Shown: piece after piece, positions 40,147 to 48,356 of the stretch
Layout of the letters: each line of letters begins with the position of its first letter
Numbering within the stretch: position 1 is the stretch's first letter
Assembly: GCF_003710825.1 (NCBI RefSeq)
Contig: NZ_RHHQ01000010.1
Coordinates: 53,864 to 117,863 of the forward strand
Reading direction: 5' to 3'
Length of the DNA stretch: 64,000 nt
Origin: Brevibacillus fluminis
GTDB lineage: Bacteria; Bacillota; Bacilli; Brevibacillales; Brevibacillaceae
Notes under the pieces: generated by a model
Told to the model about the DNA's origin: nothing
The model's input: the letters and a program-made list of their open reading frames with translations, nothing else
Databases searched by the model: none
Made by a program: the position numbers and the translations under genes

Positions 40147-41088
40147 TTAATACCCACGCCACACACGGCGGCGAAGCACGGGTGCATAATCCCATTCTTC
40201 TTCCATCTGCGTCAAGGTTTGCCCAAGCGCATTCATTTTGCTGTCGATCTGATCCAGGTAGTGGAACAGAACAGCTGTTGGCGTTTTGCCGGAAACCGCG
40301 CTGCCGTATCCAAGATCAACGTCGCCGTGATGGCTCAAGATGCAATGCTTCAAATGCAAAATCTCCGAATCTTGGGGCGAAATCCCAAGCGCCCGGCACG
40401 CGTCGCTGACCAATTCCACCCCCATGACGAGATGGCCGATCAGTTGGCCAGGCGTGGAGTATTCAGGCGCGATGGCATCGGACAGCTCGTACAGCTTCCC
40501 GATATCGTGCAGGATGCATGTCGCGTACAAGCTGTCGCGGTCGACTTGTGGATAAAGCGGCAAAATCCGGTCTGCCAGCGTTAGCAAGGAAACGATGTGC
40601 TCCATCAGCCCGCTGTAATAGTTATGGTGCATTTTCACGCCAGCTGGAAAGCTTCTAAGGCGGTCTTGCAGATCAGGTTCACCGAGCAAATGCTCAATCA
40701 CTTGTCGCAGCGTCTGGCTTTTCAGCTTGCCGACATATCCTTGCAACGATGCCCACAGCTCGTCTTGCGGCACCGGCGAAGCTTGCACGAGCGACTCATG
40801 CCCGACCTCGTCTGACGCGGACGCGAGGCGAATGCGCTGGATGACCAACTGCTTTTTGCCTCGATACATCTGAACGGTTGCGTCGATTTTGACGATGGCC
40901 TTCACCTGGATGATCTCTTTGAGCTCCTCGGTTACATCCCACACTTTTGCCGGCAAGGTGCCGGACTGATCCGCTAGCTCCAGGTTAAAATACTCCTTCT
41001 GGTTGCTTGCCGTCGCCAGCTCTCTTTGTTTGACCAGACAAAACGTGATGACGCGTTCTCCCTCCGCATAATCGTTCAATTGTTTCAA
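40147..41088 (-). CDS. yhaM: 3'-5' exoribonuclease YhaM (OB-fold plus HD domain)
   Basis: N-terminal OB-fold nucleic-acid-binding domain (~1-95) and an HD hydrolase domain with ILHDIGKLYEL (H194, D195) and further metal-ligand histidines. Length 313 and layout match the Bacillales exonuclease YhaM, which trims RNA (and ssDNA) from the 3' end. Start is TTG 41088 (LKQLNDYAEG by codon), with GAGGGG 8-11 bases upstream; no ATG is near. Follows DUF1232 gene closely. Confidence 0.92.
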   Translation of the reverse strand: MKQLNDYAEGERVITFCLVKQRELATASNQKEYFNLELADQSGTLPAKVWDVTEELKEIIQVKAIVKIDATVQMYRGKKQLVIQRIRLASASDEVGHESLVQASPVPQDELWASLQGYVGKLKSQTLRQVIEHLLGEPDLQDRLRSFPAGVKMHHNYYSGLMEHIVSLLTLADRILPLYPQVDRDSLYATCILHDIGKLYELSDAIAPEYSTPGQLIGHLVMGVELVSDACRALGISPQDSEILHLKHCILSHHGDVDLGYGSAVSGKTPTAVLFHYLDQIDSKMNALGQTLTQMEEEWDYAPVLRRRVWRGY

Positions 41089-41100
41089 GATGGATTCCCC

Positions 41101-41613
41101 TCACTTCTTTTTCGCCTTGGAGAAAAGCAGCTCTTTCAACTTGGTTACCATATTTTTTCCTACCAGCTCATCCGCTGTTTTCACAACGCTCGAAATGACG
41201 TCCAGCAGGTTTTGTTTGCCATTCCAATGCTCAAGCACAATGGTTTGATCCACATCGAGCAAAATTTTCCGCAACGCGTACACCGCGAACACGACATCAT
41301 CGACCATTCCCAATGGACCTGCCACCAGTTCTGGAATCAGATCGATCGGCGAGATGAAATAGGTGACCGCCAAGCCGACGATCGCTTTTGATTCCAGCGG
41401 AACCCGCTTGTCCACCATCAATCGAGCAAGGAGCACGAACAGGTCAGGTGCAAGTAGAAGAACTTGCGAAATTTGATCGTTGACGCCTTTCTCTTTGATG
41501 AATCGTTCCATTTTTGCACGCAATTTATCGTAGAATCGCTGGTGCTCTTCCGGCAACTTGATTGGCACCAATTCAGTCGTTTCGCGTTTCACCAAGCTGT
41601 TCATTTCGTCCAT
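41101..41613 (-). CDS. DUF1232 (YkvA-like) membrane-associated protein
   Basis: 170 residues with the DUF1232 hallmark YFISPIDLIPE near residue 90 flanked by hydrophobic helices, plus a basic C-terminus. The family's role is unknown. ATG 41613 has AAAAGGAT 9 bases upstream; a GTG at 41622 would abut the site. It precedes yhaM by 12 bases on the same strand. Confidence 0.82.
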   Translation of the reverse strand: MDEMNSLVKRETTELVPIKLPEEHQRFYDKLRAKMERFIKEKGVNDQISQVLLLAPDLFVLLARLMVDKRVPLESKAIVGLAVTYFISPIDLIPELVAGPLGMVDDVVFAVYALRKILLDVDQTIVLEHWNGKQNLLDVISSVVKTADELVGKNMVTKLKELLFSKAKKK

Positions 41614-41637
41614 CGTGAACACATCCTTTTCCCTGCG

Positions 41638-42255
41638 TTATTTACCCTTCTTTTTGCGGTAAAACGAAAAAGCAACGATACCTACCAGGACCACAATGAA
41701 AAAGATCGCCAAATTCCGTGAAATCAGATCAAATAGCTGCTCCCATCGCTCACCTAGCTGCCAGCCAAGCGTCACGAACAAGACGCACCAAACCAACCCA
41801 CCCAAGTAGGTGTACACGATAAACGTTACAAAAGAGAGCTGTGTGATCCCTGCAAAATAAGCAGTGAATTGTCTGACGCCCGGAATGAAGTACCCGAGAG
41901 GCAGCGCCCATTTGCCTACACGATTAAACCAGCTTTCCGTCTTTTTGTAAACGGTATAGCCCAAACCAAGGCGTTTGCCGTATTTCTCGATCACCGGATA
42001 GCCGACCTTCCTGCCGATCCAATAGGCGATTGTCATGGCGCTGATCGACCCCAAATAGCAAACGAGCATGGTCAGCCAGTAGTCGAGCTCTCCTGTCGAC
42101 ACGAGAAACCCGGAGAATACGAGCAATGTCTCTTCAGGCATCGGCATGCCGAGGATGCCGAGGAAAAACAGTAAATAAAGCGCGATATAGCCATAATCGG
42201 CGATATATTCGCTAAATACTTGAATCGCTTCTTGCAAACCCCTCACCACACCCAT
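41638..42255 (-). CDS. DedA-family membrane protein
   Basis: 205 residues, SNARE-associated Golgi protein (DedA/YngC) fold: the G-x-x-x-P-x-P-E signature (GMPMPEETLL), GRKVGYPVIEKYG, and R of FIPGVRQFTAYFAG. Family proteins transport lipids across the membrane; some flip undecaprenyl phosphate. Start at ATG 42255, although upstream GTG/TTG starts exist and no site is strong. Divergent from the DUF2062 gene; their promoters overlap in 42282-42369. Confidence 0.88.
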   Translation of the reverse strand: MGVVRGLQEAIQVFSEYIADYGYIALYLLFFLGILGMPMPEETLLVFSGFLVSTGELDYWLTMLVCYLGSISAMTIAYWIGRKVGYPVIEKYGKRLGLGYTVYKKTESWFNRVGKWALPLGYFIPGVRQFTAYFAGITQLSFVTFIVYTYLGGLVWCVLFVTLGWQLGERWEQLFDLISRNLAIFFIVVLVGIVAFSFYRKKKGK

Positions 42256-42281
42256 GCCGCAAAATGTACACACTCTCTAGT

Positions 42282-42309
42282 ATTATGCCAAATCTTTGGC
42301 TGAAAGCAA
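42282..42309 (-). promoter_or_regulatory. Sigma-A promoter of the dedA-like gene
   Basis: Minus strand TTGCTT (42304-42309), spacer 16, CATAAT (42282-42287). Confidence 0.6.
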
Positions 42310-42339
42310 ATTTGGTCGGTCGAAAATAGTCGTGCGAAA

Positions 42340-42369
42340 TTGGCGCTGTCGATTTGTTTCAGGTATAAT
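42340..42369 (+). promoter_or_regulatory. Sigma-A promoter of the DUF2062 gene
   Basis: TTGGCG (42340-42345), spacer 18, TATAAT (42364-42369). Confidence 0.65.
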
Positions 42370-42408
42370 AAGGAGAATCTGACCACGCTAAATGAGGGAA
42401 ATGTGTGC

Positions 42409-42888
42409 ATGTGGAGAAAATTATATCGCAAATTTAAATTCGAATATTACAAATTGATGCGAATGAAAGGAGCCGCATCAATCGTTGCCAGAGGATTCGC
42501 TCTTGGCATTGCGATTGAATTCATTACCTTACCCACCATCGGTTTAGTGTTCCTGCTGCTGTATCCGTTGAATGTCCTGTTCCGCGGAAGTTTCTCGGCA
42601 GCCCTGATCGGCTTTGTCATTGGAAAGCTGGTTCTGCCCATCTTCATGATTCCAAATATGAAGCTCGGCAGCTACATTCTCGGTCAATCCGCATCAAATC
42701 ATGTCGATCACGGCGGAGCGGGCTTCTGGGCTTTTATTGCCTGGATGAAAAAGTACGGGCTTGCCTATTTTACCGGCAGCGCTGTGATGGGCATTTTTGC
42801 AGCGATCGTCAGTTATTTTTTGGTCTATGCAGGGCTTCAGCTGTACCGGAAAAGGAAAGCTCGCCGTCGTTCCGCTTCGGTAGGATAA
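42409..42888 (+). CDS. DUF2062 membrane protein
   Basis: 159 residues with a basic N-terminus, three to four hydrophobic segments (GFALGIAIEFITLPTIGLVFLLLYPLNVLFR ... ALIGFVIGKLVLPIFMIP ... MGIFAAIVSYFLVYAGL), and a basic C-terminus. Matches the DUF2062 family of unknown function. ATG 42409 follows GAGGGAA at ~10 bases. Confidence 0.8.
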   Translation: MWRKLYRKFKFEYYKLMRMKGAASIVARGFALGIAIEFITLPTIGLVFLLLYPLNVLFRGSFSAALIGFVIGKLVLPIFMIPNMKLGSYILGQSASNHVDHGGAGFWAFIAWMKKYGLAYFTGSAVMGIFAAIVSYFLVYAGLQLYRKRKARRRSASVG

Positions 42889-42906
42889 CCGGACAAAAAA
42901 TACGTA

Positions 42907-42940
42907 AAAAGGACCACTCAGCAATGAATGGTCCTTCTTG
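42907..42940. terminator. Bidirectional terminator between DUF2062 and the 72-aa gene
   Basis: AAGGACCA/TGGTCCTT. Minus strand has a T5 tract; plus strand TTCTTG. Confidence 0.72.
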
Positions 42941-42972
42941 TGTGCAGGTATGCCCACTAGCTGGCGGTATTG

Positions 42973-43191
42973 TTAAAAAGCGCCTTGCTCGCGGAGCGCC
43001 TCCATGATCTCGCTAACAGTCTGATCGCGTTCCAGCAAAGACATCACGACATCGACCTGTTCATGTGACAGTCCGTTTGCCCACAGGCTTTCACGCAGCA
43101 GCACGGGGTTGTTGCGGCGGAAATTCGCTTGCAGGGTGCGCAGCACGCGTTTCTCAAAACTTTTCTCCAAACGCAGTTCGGTTGTAGACAT
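42973..43191 (-). CDS. Hypothetical 72-aa protein
   Basis: Small basic/helical protein, MSTTELRLEKSFEKRVLRTL. ATG 43191 follows AGAGGTG at 7 bases. No family recognised. C-terminal half has a helix-turn-helix-like spacing (HEQVDVVMSLLERDQTVSEI) but no clear match. Confidence 0.62.
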   Translation of the reverse strand: MSTTELRLEKSFEKRVLRTLQANFRRNNPVLLRESLWANGLSHEQVDVVMSLLERDQTVSEIMEALREQGAF

Positions 43192-43355
43192 CACGTAACA
43201 CCTCTTTTCATTCACTCGTTAATGGCACTTCGCAAAAAAAGCGAAATAGGCGAATACCCTTTATTATCTTATAAAATGAACCAAGAATCAATGTCGGCCT
43301 TTCAAACATATGCTAACAAAATGAAAGCCGTGGAACCAGGAAGGAGCTATTTACC

Positions 43356-44099
43356 ATGATTGTTATCAAATCAGAAACCGAAATCGCGAAAATGAGGGAA
43401 GCGGGCAAAATTTTGGCTGCCTGCCACCAAGAAATTCGCCATATGATTCGTCCTGGCGTCACCAGCTGGGAAATCGACCAGTTCGTCGAGAGCTTTTTGC
43501 AAAAGCACGGCGCCACCCCGGAACAGAAAGGCTATCATGGCTATCCATACGCAACCTGCGCGTCTGTCAATGATGTCATTTGTCATGGCTTCCCGAAAAA
43601 GGAGCCGCTCAAGGACGGCGATATCGTAACGATCGACATGGTCGTGAACAAAGACGGCTGGCTGGCTGACTCCGCTTGGTCCTATGCATGCGGCACCGTC
43701 AGCGAAGAAGCGCGTCGTCTGCTCGACCTCACTCATAAAGCGCTGTTCATCGGAATCGAGCAAGCCGTCGATGGCAACCGCATCGGCGACATTTCTCATG
43801 CGATCCAAAAGTTCGCCGAAGCCAATGGCTTGGCGGTCGTCCGCGATTTCACTGGACACGGCATCGGGCAAAGCATGCACGAGGACCCGTACGTTCCGCA
43901 TTTCGGGCCAGCCGGAAAAGGCGCTCGCCTGAAAGAAGGAATGGTCATCACGATCGAACCGATGTTGAATCTCGGCACCTATCATGCCAAAATTGATGAT
44001 GACGGTTGGACTGCTCGGACGCGCGACGGCGCCCTCTCCGCACAGTATGAACATACGATCGCGATTACGTCAAACGGCCCGCTCATTTTGACCGATTAA
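43356..44099 (+). CDS. map: Methionine aminopeptidase, type I
   Basis: Removes N-terminal Met from nascent proteins in the cytosol. Seen: the five metal ligands D94 (TIDMVV), D105 (ADSAW), H168 (TGHGIG), E201 (ITIEPM) and E232 (YEHTI), in standard spacing. 247 residues is the usual length. ATG 43356 follows AAGGAG. No zinc-finger extension. Confidence 0.96.
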   Translation: MIVIKSETEIAKMREAGKILAACHQEIRHMIRPGVTSWEIDQFVESFLQKHGATPEQKGYHGYPYATCASVNDVICHGFPKKEPLKDGDIVTIDMVVNKDGWLADSAWSYACGTVSEEARRLLDLTHKALFIGIEQAVDGNRIGDISHAIQKFAEANGLAVVRDFTGHGIGQSMHEDPYVPHFGPAGKGARLKEGMVITIEPMLNLGTYHAKIDDDGWTARTRDGALSAQYEHTIAITSNGPLILTD

Positions 44100-44122
44100 T
44101 AAAGAGAGATTGGTGATTGCTT

Positions 44123-44584
44123 ATGATGGAGGAGATTTTGCAGCGATATGAAACGAGTATCGCATGGGCCAATGCAACGAGACAAATCACCGATGAACAA
44201 TGGCTTTCACCGATGCAGGATGGCAAATGGAGCATTGCCGAAACTGTGTCCCACCTGAACGCATGGGATCATTTCATCCTGGACGTTCGCCTGCCCCATA
44301 TCGCACCGGGCAAGCAGCTCCCTTCCGTTCCCGTCGATGTGGAAAAAATGAATGGCGATGCAGCGCGTTATGCACGCTCCGGCGTCAAACGCGATGAATT
44401 GCTCGACCAGTGGGTGGACGTTCGTTCCCGACTGCTTGACAAGCTCCGCACGCATAGCGAGGAGTCTTTCGTAGCTCCTTATTACATCGGGGAAAAAGAA
44501 ATGACGCTCGCCCGCTACATCGAAGGGATGATCGATCACGATATGCATCACCGCAAGCAGATGGACGCATTCCTTGGACGATAA
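44123..44584 (+). CDS. DinB-family protein
   Basis: 153 residues of the DinB/YfiT-like fold: a four-helix bundle with metal-ligand histidines in SHLNAWDH (near residue 45) and DHDMHHRKQ (near 142-146). Family members include bacillithiol or mycothiol transferases and DNA-damage-induced proteins; reaction unknown here. ATG 44123 follows GGTGAT. Follows map by 23 bases and may share its transcript. Confidence 0.82.
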   Translation: MMEEILQRYETSIAWANATRQITDEQWLSPMQDGKWSIAETVSHLNAWDHFILDVRLPHIAPGKQLPSVPVDVEKMNGDAARYARSGVKRDELLDQWVDVRSRLLDKLRTHSEESFVAPYYIGEKEMTLARYIEGMIDHDMHHRKQMDAFLGR

Positions 44585-44591
44585 TGCGAAG

Positions 44592-44633
44592 AAAAAAGCA
44601 GTAAGCCTCAACATGACGGCTTACTGCTTCTTT
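44592..44633. terminator. Bidirectional terminator between dinB and the coiled-coil gene
   Basis: AAGCAGTAAGCC/GGCTTACTGCTT (44597-44629); T-rich on the minus strand, CTTTG on the plus. Confidence 0.82.
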
Positions 44634-44639
44634 GTTTAA

Positions 44640-44810
44640 TTAACGAACCTTTTTCATCGTGACACTGCCCATCATCTCTTCCAGCGCCTGCACGTCTTTC
44701 TCCAATTCGCGGATATCATCCTCGATCAGCTGCATAAGGCGTTGCTTCTCACGCAAAACTTTGCGAGTTTGCTCAAGACGATGATTCATGTCGAACACAC
44801 CGAGATACAC
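44640..44810 (-). CDS. Small coiled-coil protein, 56 aa
   Basis: Not a recognised family. GTG 44810 is the likely start (GGGAGGG 8 bases upstream; an ATG 7 codons later is possible). The product is almost entirely one helix with heptad-like hydrophobics and charged residues (RLEQTRKVLREKQRLMQLI, then DDIRELEKDVQALEEM), ending TMKKVR. It has its own terminator. Upstream is an inverted repeat (44829-44857) that may be its operator. Possibly a small regulatory or membrane-peripheral protein. Confidence 0.68.
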   Translation of the reverse strand: MYLGVFDMNHRLEQTRKVLREKQRLMQLIEDDIRELEKDVQALEEMMGSVTMKKVR

Positions 44811-44828
44811 TTGTTGTTCCCTCCCTAT

Positions 44829-44857
44829 GTAACATGCTACAACTACGTTACATGTTA
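44829..44857. promoter_or_regulatory. Overlapping inverted repeats upstream of the coiled-coil gene
   Basis: TAACATG (44830-44836) and CATGTTA (44851-44857) in inverted order; also TGTAAC/GTTACA. A possible operator. Confidence 0.35.
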
Positions 44858-44889
44858 TGCAGGAAGTTCCAATTGTTTACACTTTCCAT

Positions 44890-44940
44890 TAGAAAACTTG
44901 GTTCCGCGTTTTTTTTGCGGAGCCTTAGTTGCACGTAACC
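44890..44940. repeat. Single copy of the palindromic repeat family
   Basis: ATTAGAAAACTTGGTTCCGC, then loop of T residues, GCGGAGCCTTAGTTGCACG. Same order of parts as the units at 25217 and 25930, second hairpin absent. Confidence 0.75.
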
Positions 44941-44941
44941 T

Positions 44942-45274
44942 TTACAACCCCTTGTACTTCGCCAGCTCCGCACGCAGCCGGTAAATCTCCTGCTGCATCG
45001 CACGCTTTTCCAGCTGCTCCATTTCTTTATCAATGTTCGCATAAGGATTATGGCTGTATTCGCCTCCGAACTCGCTCATCGGATTCACCCATGTCGGCTC
45101 TTTCGGCACGATCATCGCCATCGCCAAATAAATCAGGATTGGGATTCCGGTAAAGATTGTCAATACGATCACACCCAGACGAACCAGTGTGGAATCGATC
45201 CGCAAAAACTGCGCCACCCCTCCACATACCCCAAACAATTTCTTGTCATGCCCCGAACGATAGAGTCGATTCAT
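44942..45274 (-). CDS. PspC-domain protein
   Basis: 110 residues: the PspC motif LYRSGHDKKLFGVCGGVAQFLRID, one hydrophobic helix (LVRLGVIVLTIFTGIPILIYLAMAMIVP), then a coiled-coil C-terminal part. Family members take part in the phage-shock/envelope-stress response or act as membrane regulators. ATG 45274 follows AAAGGTG. Confidence 0.88.
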   Translation of the reverse strand: MNRLYRSGHDKKLFGVCGGVAQFLRIDSTLVRLGVIVLTIFTGIPILIYLAMAMIVPKEPTWVNPMSEFGGEYSHNPYANIDKEMEQLEKRAMQQEIYRLRAELAKYKGL

Positions 45275-45489
45275 CTCACATTCACCTTTCTTTGTTCCTG
45301 TACTTGAACTGTTCGTTTCTCTACTACTAGGATAGCAAACGGACCTTTTGGCCATAACTGTCCATGGAGGGATTTCGCCTCCGTCCCGAGGCGGAGATCC
45401 TTGTTCACAAGCCACCTTCGACGCTTTAACGCTTTTACGTGCATTTCTTTTCTGCTACAATAAAGAAAAGCTTCTTTCCAGAAGTCTGT

Positions 45490-45526
45490 AAAAAAAAGAC
45501 CGCGCAGGTGGCAGCCTGCAACGGTC
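45490..45526 (-). terminator. Terminator of the flavin reductase/hmgA/fah operon
   Basis: GACCG..GCAGG/CCTGC..CGGTC, followed on the minus strand by TTTTTTTT. Confidence 0.87.
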
Positions 45527-45534
45527 AAGCAATC

Positions 45535-46149
45535 TTATTTTGGTTGGTAAAGAGGGCGCGGGCGGTCAAACAGCTCACCGAGAGTGGCATAAGAGTGGCC
45601 CGCCAGTCTGCTTACAGGCGCGAACTGCTTGGCATCGATTTTGCCGTCGTAATAAAGTTCATCGGCGACATGCACGTGAACAACCTCGGCGATGATCAAA
45701 TCCGATGTAGCCGGTTCGCCGAGCGGCATGACCTGGTGCAGCCGGCATTCGAAATGAAGCCTGGCCTCGGCCAAGCGTGGTGCCTTCACCTGTGCAGACG
45801 GCTGTTTCGTCAGCCCGATTTCGTCCACTTCACTTACGTCCGGCGGATAGTCTGCCGAACTCTGATTCGCAGCATCCACGTTGTGGCAATCCACCATATT
45901 GATGACGAATTCTTTCGTTTCCAAAATATTGCGCGCTGTATCCTTCCAAGCACCGCCTGGCTTCCGAATAACTGCTATTGAAACCATCATTGGTTCGATG
46001 CAGGCGACATTAAAATAGCTGAATGGCGCCGCGTTGACGACTCCGTCTTCACTGACCGATGTGATCCAAGCGATCGGTCTTGGCAAAACGCTGCCAATCA
46101 GCAGCTTGTATTTTTCTTGGCGGTTAATTTCGCTCGTGTTGATTTCCAC
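45535..46149 (-). CDS. Flavin reductase-like (FMN-binding split barrel) protein
   Basis: 204 residues: GSVLPRPIAWITSVSEDGVVNAAPFSYF near the N-terminus, DTARNILETKEFVINM, and a C-terminal barrel, typical of the flavin-reductase-like / HpaC-type FMN-binding family. Supplies reduced flavin or acts as a flavin-binding esterase-like protein. GTG 46149 start, with GGAGGAA upstream. Third gene of the leftward fah - hmgA operon; a role in aromatic degradation is inferred from position. Confidence 0.85.
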   Translation of the reverse strand: MEINTSEINRQEKYKLLIGSVLPRPIAWITSVSEDGVVNAAPFSYFNVACIEPMMVSIAVIRKPGGAWKDTARNILETKEFVINMVDCHNVDAANQSSADYPPDVSEVDEIGLTKQPSAQVKAPRLAEARLHFECRLHQVMPLGEPATSDLIIAEVVHVHVADELYYDGKIDAKQFAPVSRLAGHSYATLGELFDRPRPLYQPK

Positions 46150-46176
46150 GCGCTGTTCCTCCTATTTCCTCAGCCT

Positions 46177-47340
46177 TTACGATTCTGTCGGCAACCAGCT
46201 TGACATATACCCCTGATCCTCGATCGCCAGCGCTTGCTTGGTGACATGGAGCGGATGGAACGTGTCGAGCATGACAGCCAATTCCTTCGTTTCTGTTTTC
46301 CCGATGCTCGCCTCAATTTTGCCTGGATGCGGCCCGTGTGGAATGCCCATCGGGTGCAACGTGATGGATCCTTCATATACGCCTTTGCGGCTCATGAAAT
46401 TACCATCAACATAGTACAGCACTTCATCGCTCTCCACATTGCTGTGGAAATATGGCGCAGGGATAGATTGCGGGTGGTAATCATACATCCGCGGAACAAA
46501 CGAGCAAATGACGAAATTCGGTCCAGCAAACGTCTGGTGCACAGGCGGCGGCTGGTGAATGCGCCCGGTGATCGGCTCAAAATCGTGGATGCTGAGCGCG
46601 TACGGGTACAGGTAGCCATCCCAGCCCACCACATCGAGCGGATGGAAATCAAACTGATAGCTGTAAATCACATCGCTCCGCTTGACTCGCACTTCGTACT
46701 CGCCTGTCTCGACATGTGTATCCAGCCGCTCCGGCACGCGTATATCTCGTTCACAAAACGGTGAATGTTCCAACAATTGACCATGCTCGTTCCGATACCG
46801 CTTCGGTGGAACAATTTCATTCGAAGCTTCGATTACCAAAAAGCGGCTTTTCTCGTCTGCCGGGACGATGCGGTATGTGGTACCGATCGGGATCACCAAA
46901 TAGTCGCCGGGTCGGTACGTAATCGTTCCGAAAACGGTCTGCAGCTCGCCTTCGCCTTGGTGCACGAATAGCACTTCATCCCCATCGGCATTACGGTAAA
47001 AATAATCCATTGGCTCGGTCGGGATGCAGACGCCCATCACGACATCACTGTTGCCCAGCAAATAGTGCCGGCCTGTAACCGGATCACCGCCTGCGGGCAA
47101 ATCGAAACTCAGAAAATGCTGGTGCTTTAGATGTTCTTGCGTCACATACTCAATCGTCCGGTCCGCGAATTTTTTCGTCGCGCGCACCTGTGTCGGTGGA
47201 TTATGATGGTACAAAATCGACTGGACGCCAGAGAACCCTTTCGTTCCCATCACCTGCTCGCGGTACAAGGTTCCGTCAGGCTTAAAAAAGGTTACGTGCC
47301 GCTTGTGCGGCACTTCGCCCATGCGTTGATAAAATGGCAT
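46177..47340 (-). CDS. hmgA: Homogentisate 1,2-dioxygenase
   Basis: Non-haem iron enzyme that opens the ring of homogentisate in tyrosine/phenylalanine breakdown. Seen: cupin-like core with HHNPP, EVLFVHQGEGEL, and the iron-ligand region HSNVESDEVLYYVDGNFMSRKG plus HPMGIPHGPHPG. 387 residues matches the bacterial enzyme. Operon with fah upstream and a flavin reductase downstream. Confidence 0.94.
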   Translation of the reverse strand: MPFYQRMGEVPHKRHVTFFKPDGTLYREQVMGTKGFSGVQSILYHHNPPTQVRATKKFADRTIEYVTQEHLKHQHFLSFDLPAGGDPVTGRHYLLGNSDVVMGVCIPTEPMDYFYRNADGDEVLFVHQGEGELQTVFGTITYRPGDYLVIPIGTTYRIVPADEKSRFLVIEASNEIVPPKRYRNEHGQLLEHSPFCERDIRVPERLDTHVETGEYEVRVKRSDVIYSYQFDFHPLDVVGWDGYLYPYALSIHDFEPITGRIHQPPPVHQTFAGPNFVICSFVPRMYDYHPQSIPAPYFHSNVESDEVLYYVDGNFMSRKGVYEGSITLHPMGIPHGPHPGKIEASIGKTETKELAVMLDTFHPLHVTKQALAIEDQGYMSSWLPTES

Positions 47341-47367
47341 GCATTCTCCCTCTTTCCGTTCCCCTTC

Positions 47368-48303
47368 TCATTTGGCAATTATCGTATTGCGCAAGATCCC
47401 GAGGCGTTCCACTTCCAGCTCGACGATATCTCCCGGCTTGAGCCAATCATAGCGCTCCGTGCCCAGCTCCAGTATGCAGCCGGTTCCGACCGTGCCAGAG
47501 CCCAGCACATCGCCAGGATGCAGCATGCAGTCGGCGGAAGCGTGCGCCACCAATTGGGCGAACGTATAATGAATGTCGCCAAACGATCCGCGCGAATACT
47601 CTTTGCCATTCACCCTCGCGATCATCGGCAGATTGAACCTGCTTCCTGCCGCAGATACTGTTCGCACATCTTCCAATTCGTCCAGCGTCACCAAATACGG
47701 CCCCATCGACGTGGCAAAGTCCTTGCCTTTTGCCGGACCAAGACCGACCTTCACTTCTTCGCGCTGCAAATCGCGGGCGCTCCAATCGTTAAGGATGCAA
47801 AAGCCAGCGATATGCTCCTCTGCATCTTCAACCACAATGTCCATGCCGCCCTTGCCAATCACGCAGGCGATCTCCAGCTCGTAGTCGAGCCATTCAGTCG
47901 CTTTCGGCTTGACGACAGGCTCTTCCGGCCCGAGAAAAGCAGAGGCGTTAGAAAAATAAAAGACCGGAAACTGATACCACTCGGGAACCATATCCAGCCC
48001 CCGTCGGGCACGCGCCGTTTTGACATGCGCTTCGAATGCGTAAAAATCGCGGAAGCTGTTCGGACGAGTGAGCGGCGATCCCAGGCGCACCTGTTCAAGC
48101 GACAGTGGTTCATACTCATGGCAATCGAGGGAAAGCGCTTGCAAGGCAGGCTGCCATACAGCCCAATTTTGCAGCAGCTCCAGCACGGTGGACGGTGCAT
48201 CGGGCATTGCCCAATTGATATCGATCACCGCCTGGTCCACCAAAAGCCCTGCGCGCCATGGCATCGCATCATTATCAATTGGTCTGTAGGAGACAAGCTT
48301 CAC
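47368..48303 (-). CDS. Fumarylacetoacetase-family hydrolase
   Basis: 311-residue FAH-fold hydrolase: LDYELEIACVIGKGG, GFCILNDWSARDLQ, FATSMGPYLVT, and GDVLGSGTVGTG, the catalytic and metal-ligand signatures. It probably cleaves fumarylacetoacetate or maleylacetoacetate, given the adjacent hmgA. GTG 48303 is preferred (AGGAGG 8 bases upstream); a GTG three codons earlier overlaps the site. First gene of the operon. Some FAH-fold enzymes act on other oxaloacetate-like acids, so the substrate is probable. Confidence 0.88.
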   Translation of the reverse strand: MKLVSYRPIDNDAMPWRAGLLVDQAVIDINWAMPDAPSTVLELLQNWAVWQPALQALSLDCHEYEPLSLEQVRLGSPLTRPNSFRDFYAFEAHVKTARARRGLDMVPEWYQFPVFYFSNASAFLGPEEPVVKPKATEWLDYELEIACVIGKGGMDIVVEDAEEHIAGFCILNDWSARDLQREEVKVGLGPAKGKDFATSMGPYLVTLDELEDVRTVSAAGSRFNLPMIARVNGKEYSRGSFGDIHYTFAQLVAHASADCMLHPGDVLGSGTVGTGCILELGTERYDWLKPGDIVELEVERLGILRNTIIAK

Positions 48304-48356
48304 CTGTATCACCTCCTTTAGTTTGTGAAAGCACTTTTAGCATAACCGAAATGGTT

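Noticed and set aside
44890..44940. Rho-independent terminator of pspC
   Set aside because: The hairpin matches the dispersed repeat family and lacks a T tract on either exit; kept as a repeat.
45432..45466. Plus-strand promoter-like TTTACG-N16-TACAAT before the flavin-reductase terminator
   Set aside because: It points into a convergent terminator with no gene or T-tract hairpin on that strand; likely a chance match in AT-rich DNA.
47131..48321. Long plus-strand frame (396 codons) over hmgA and fah
   Set aside because: It is antisense to two clearly recognised enzymes and encodes a His/Arg-rich sequence of no family; GC-skewed codon shadow.
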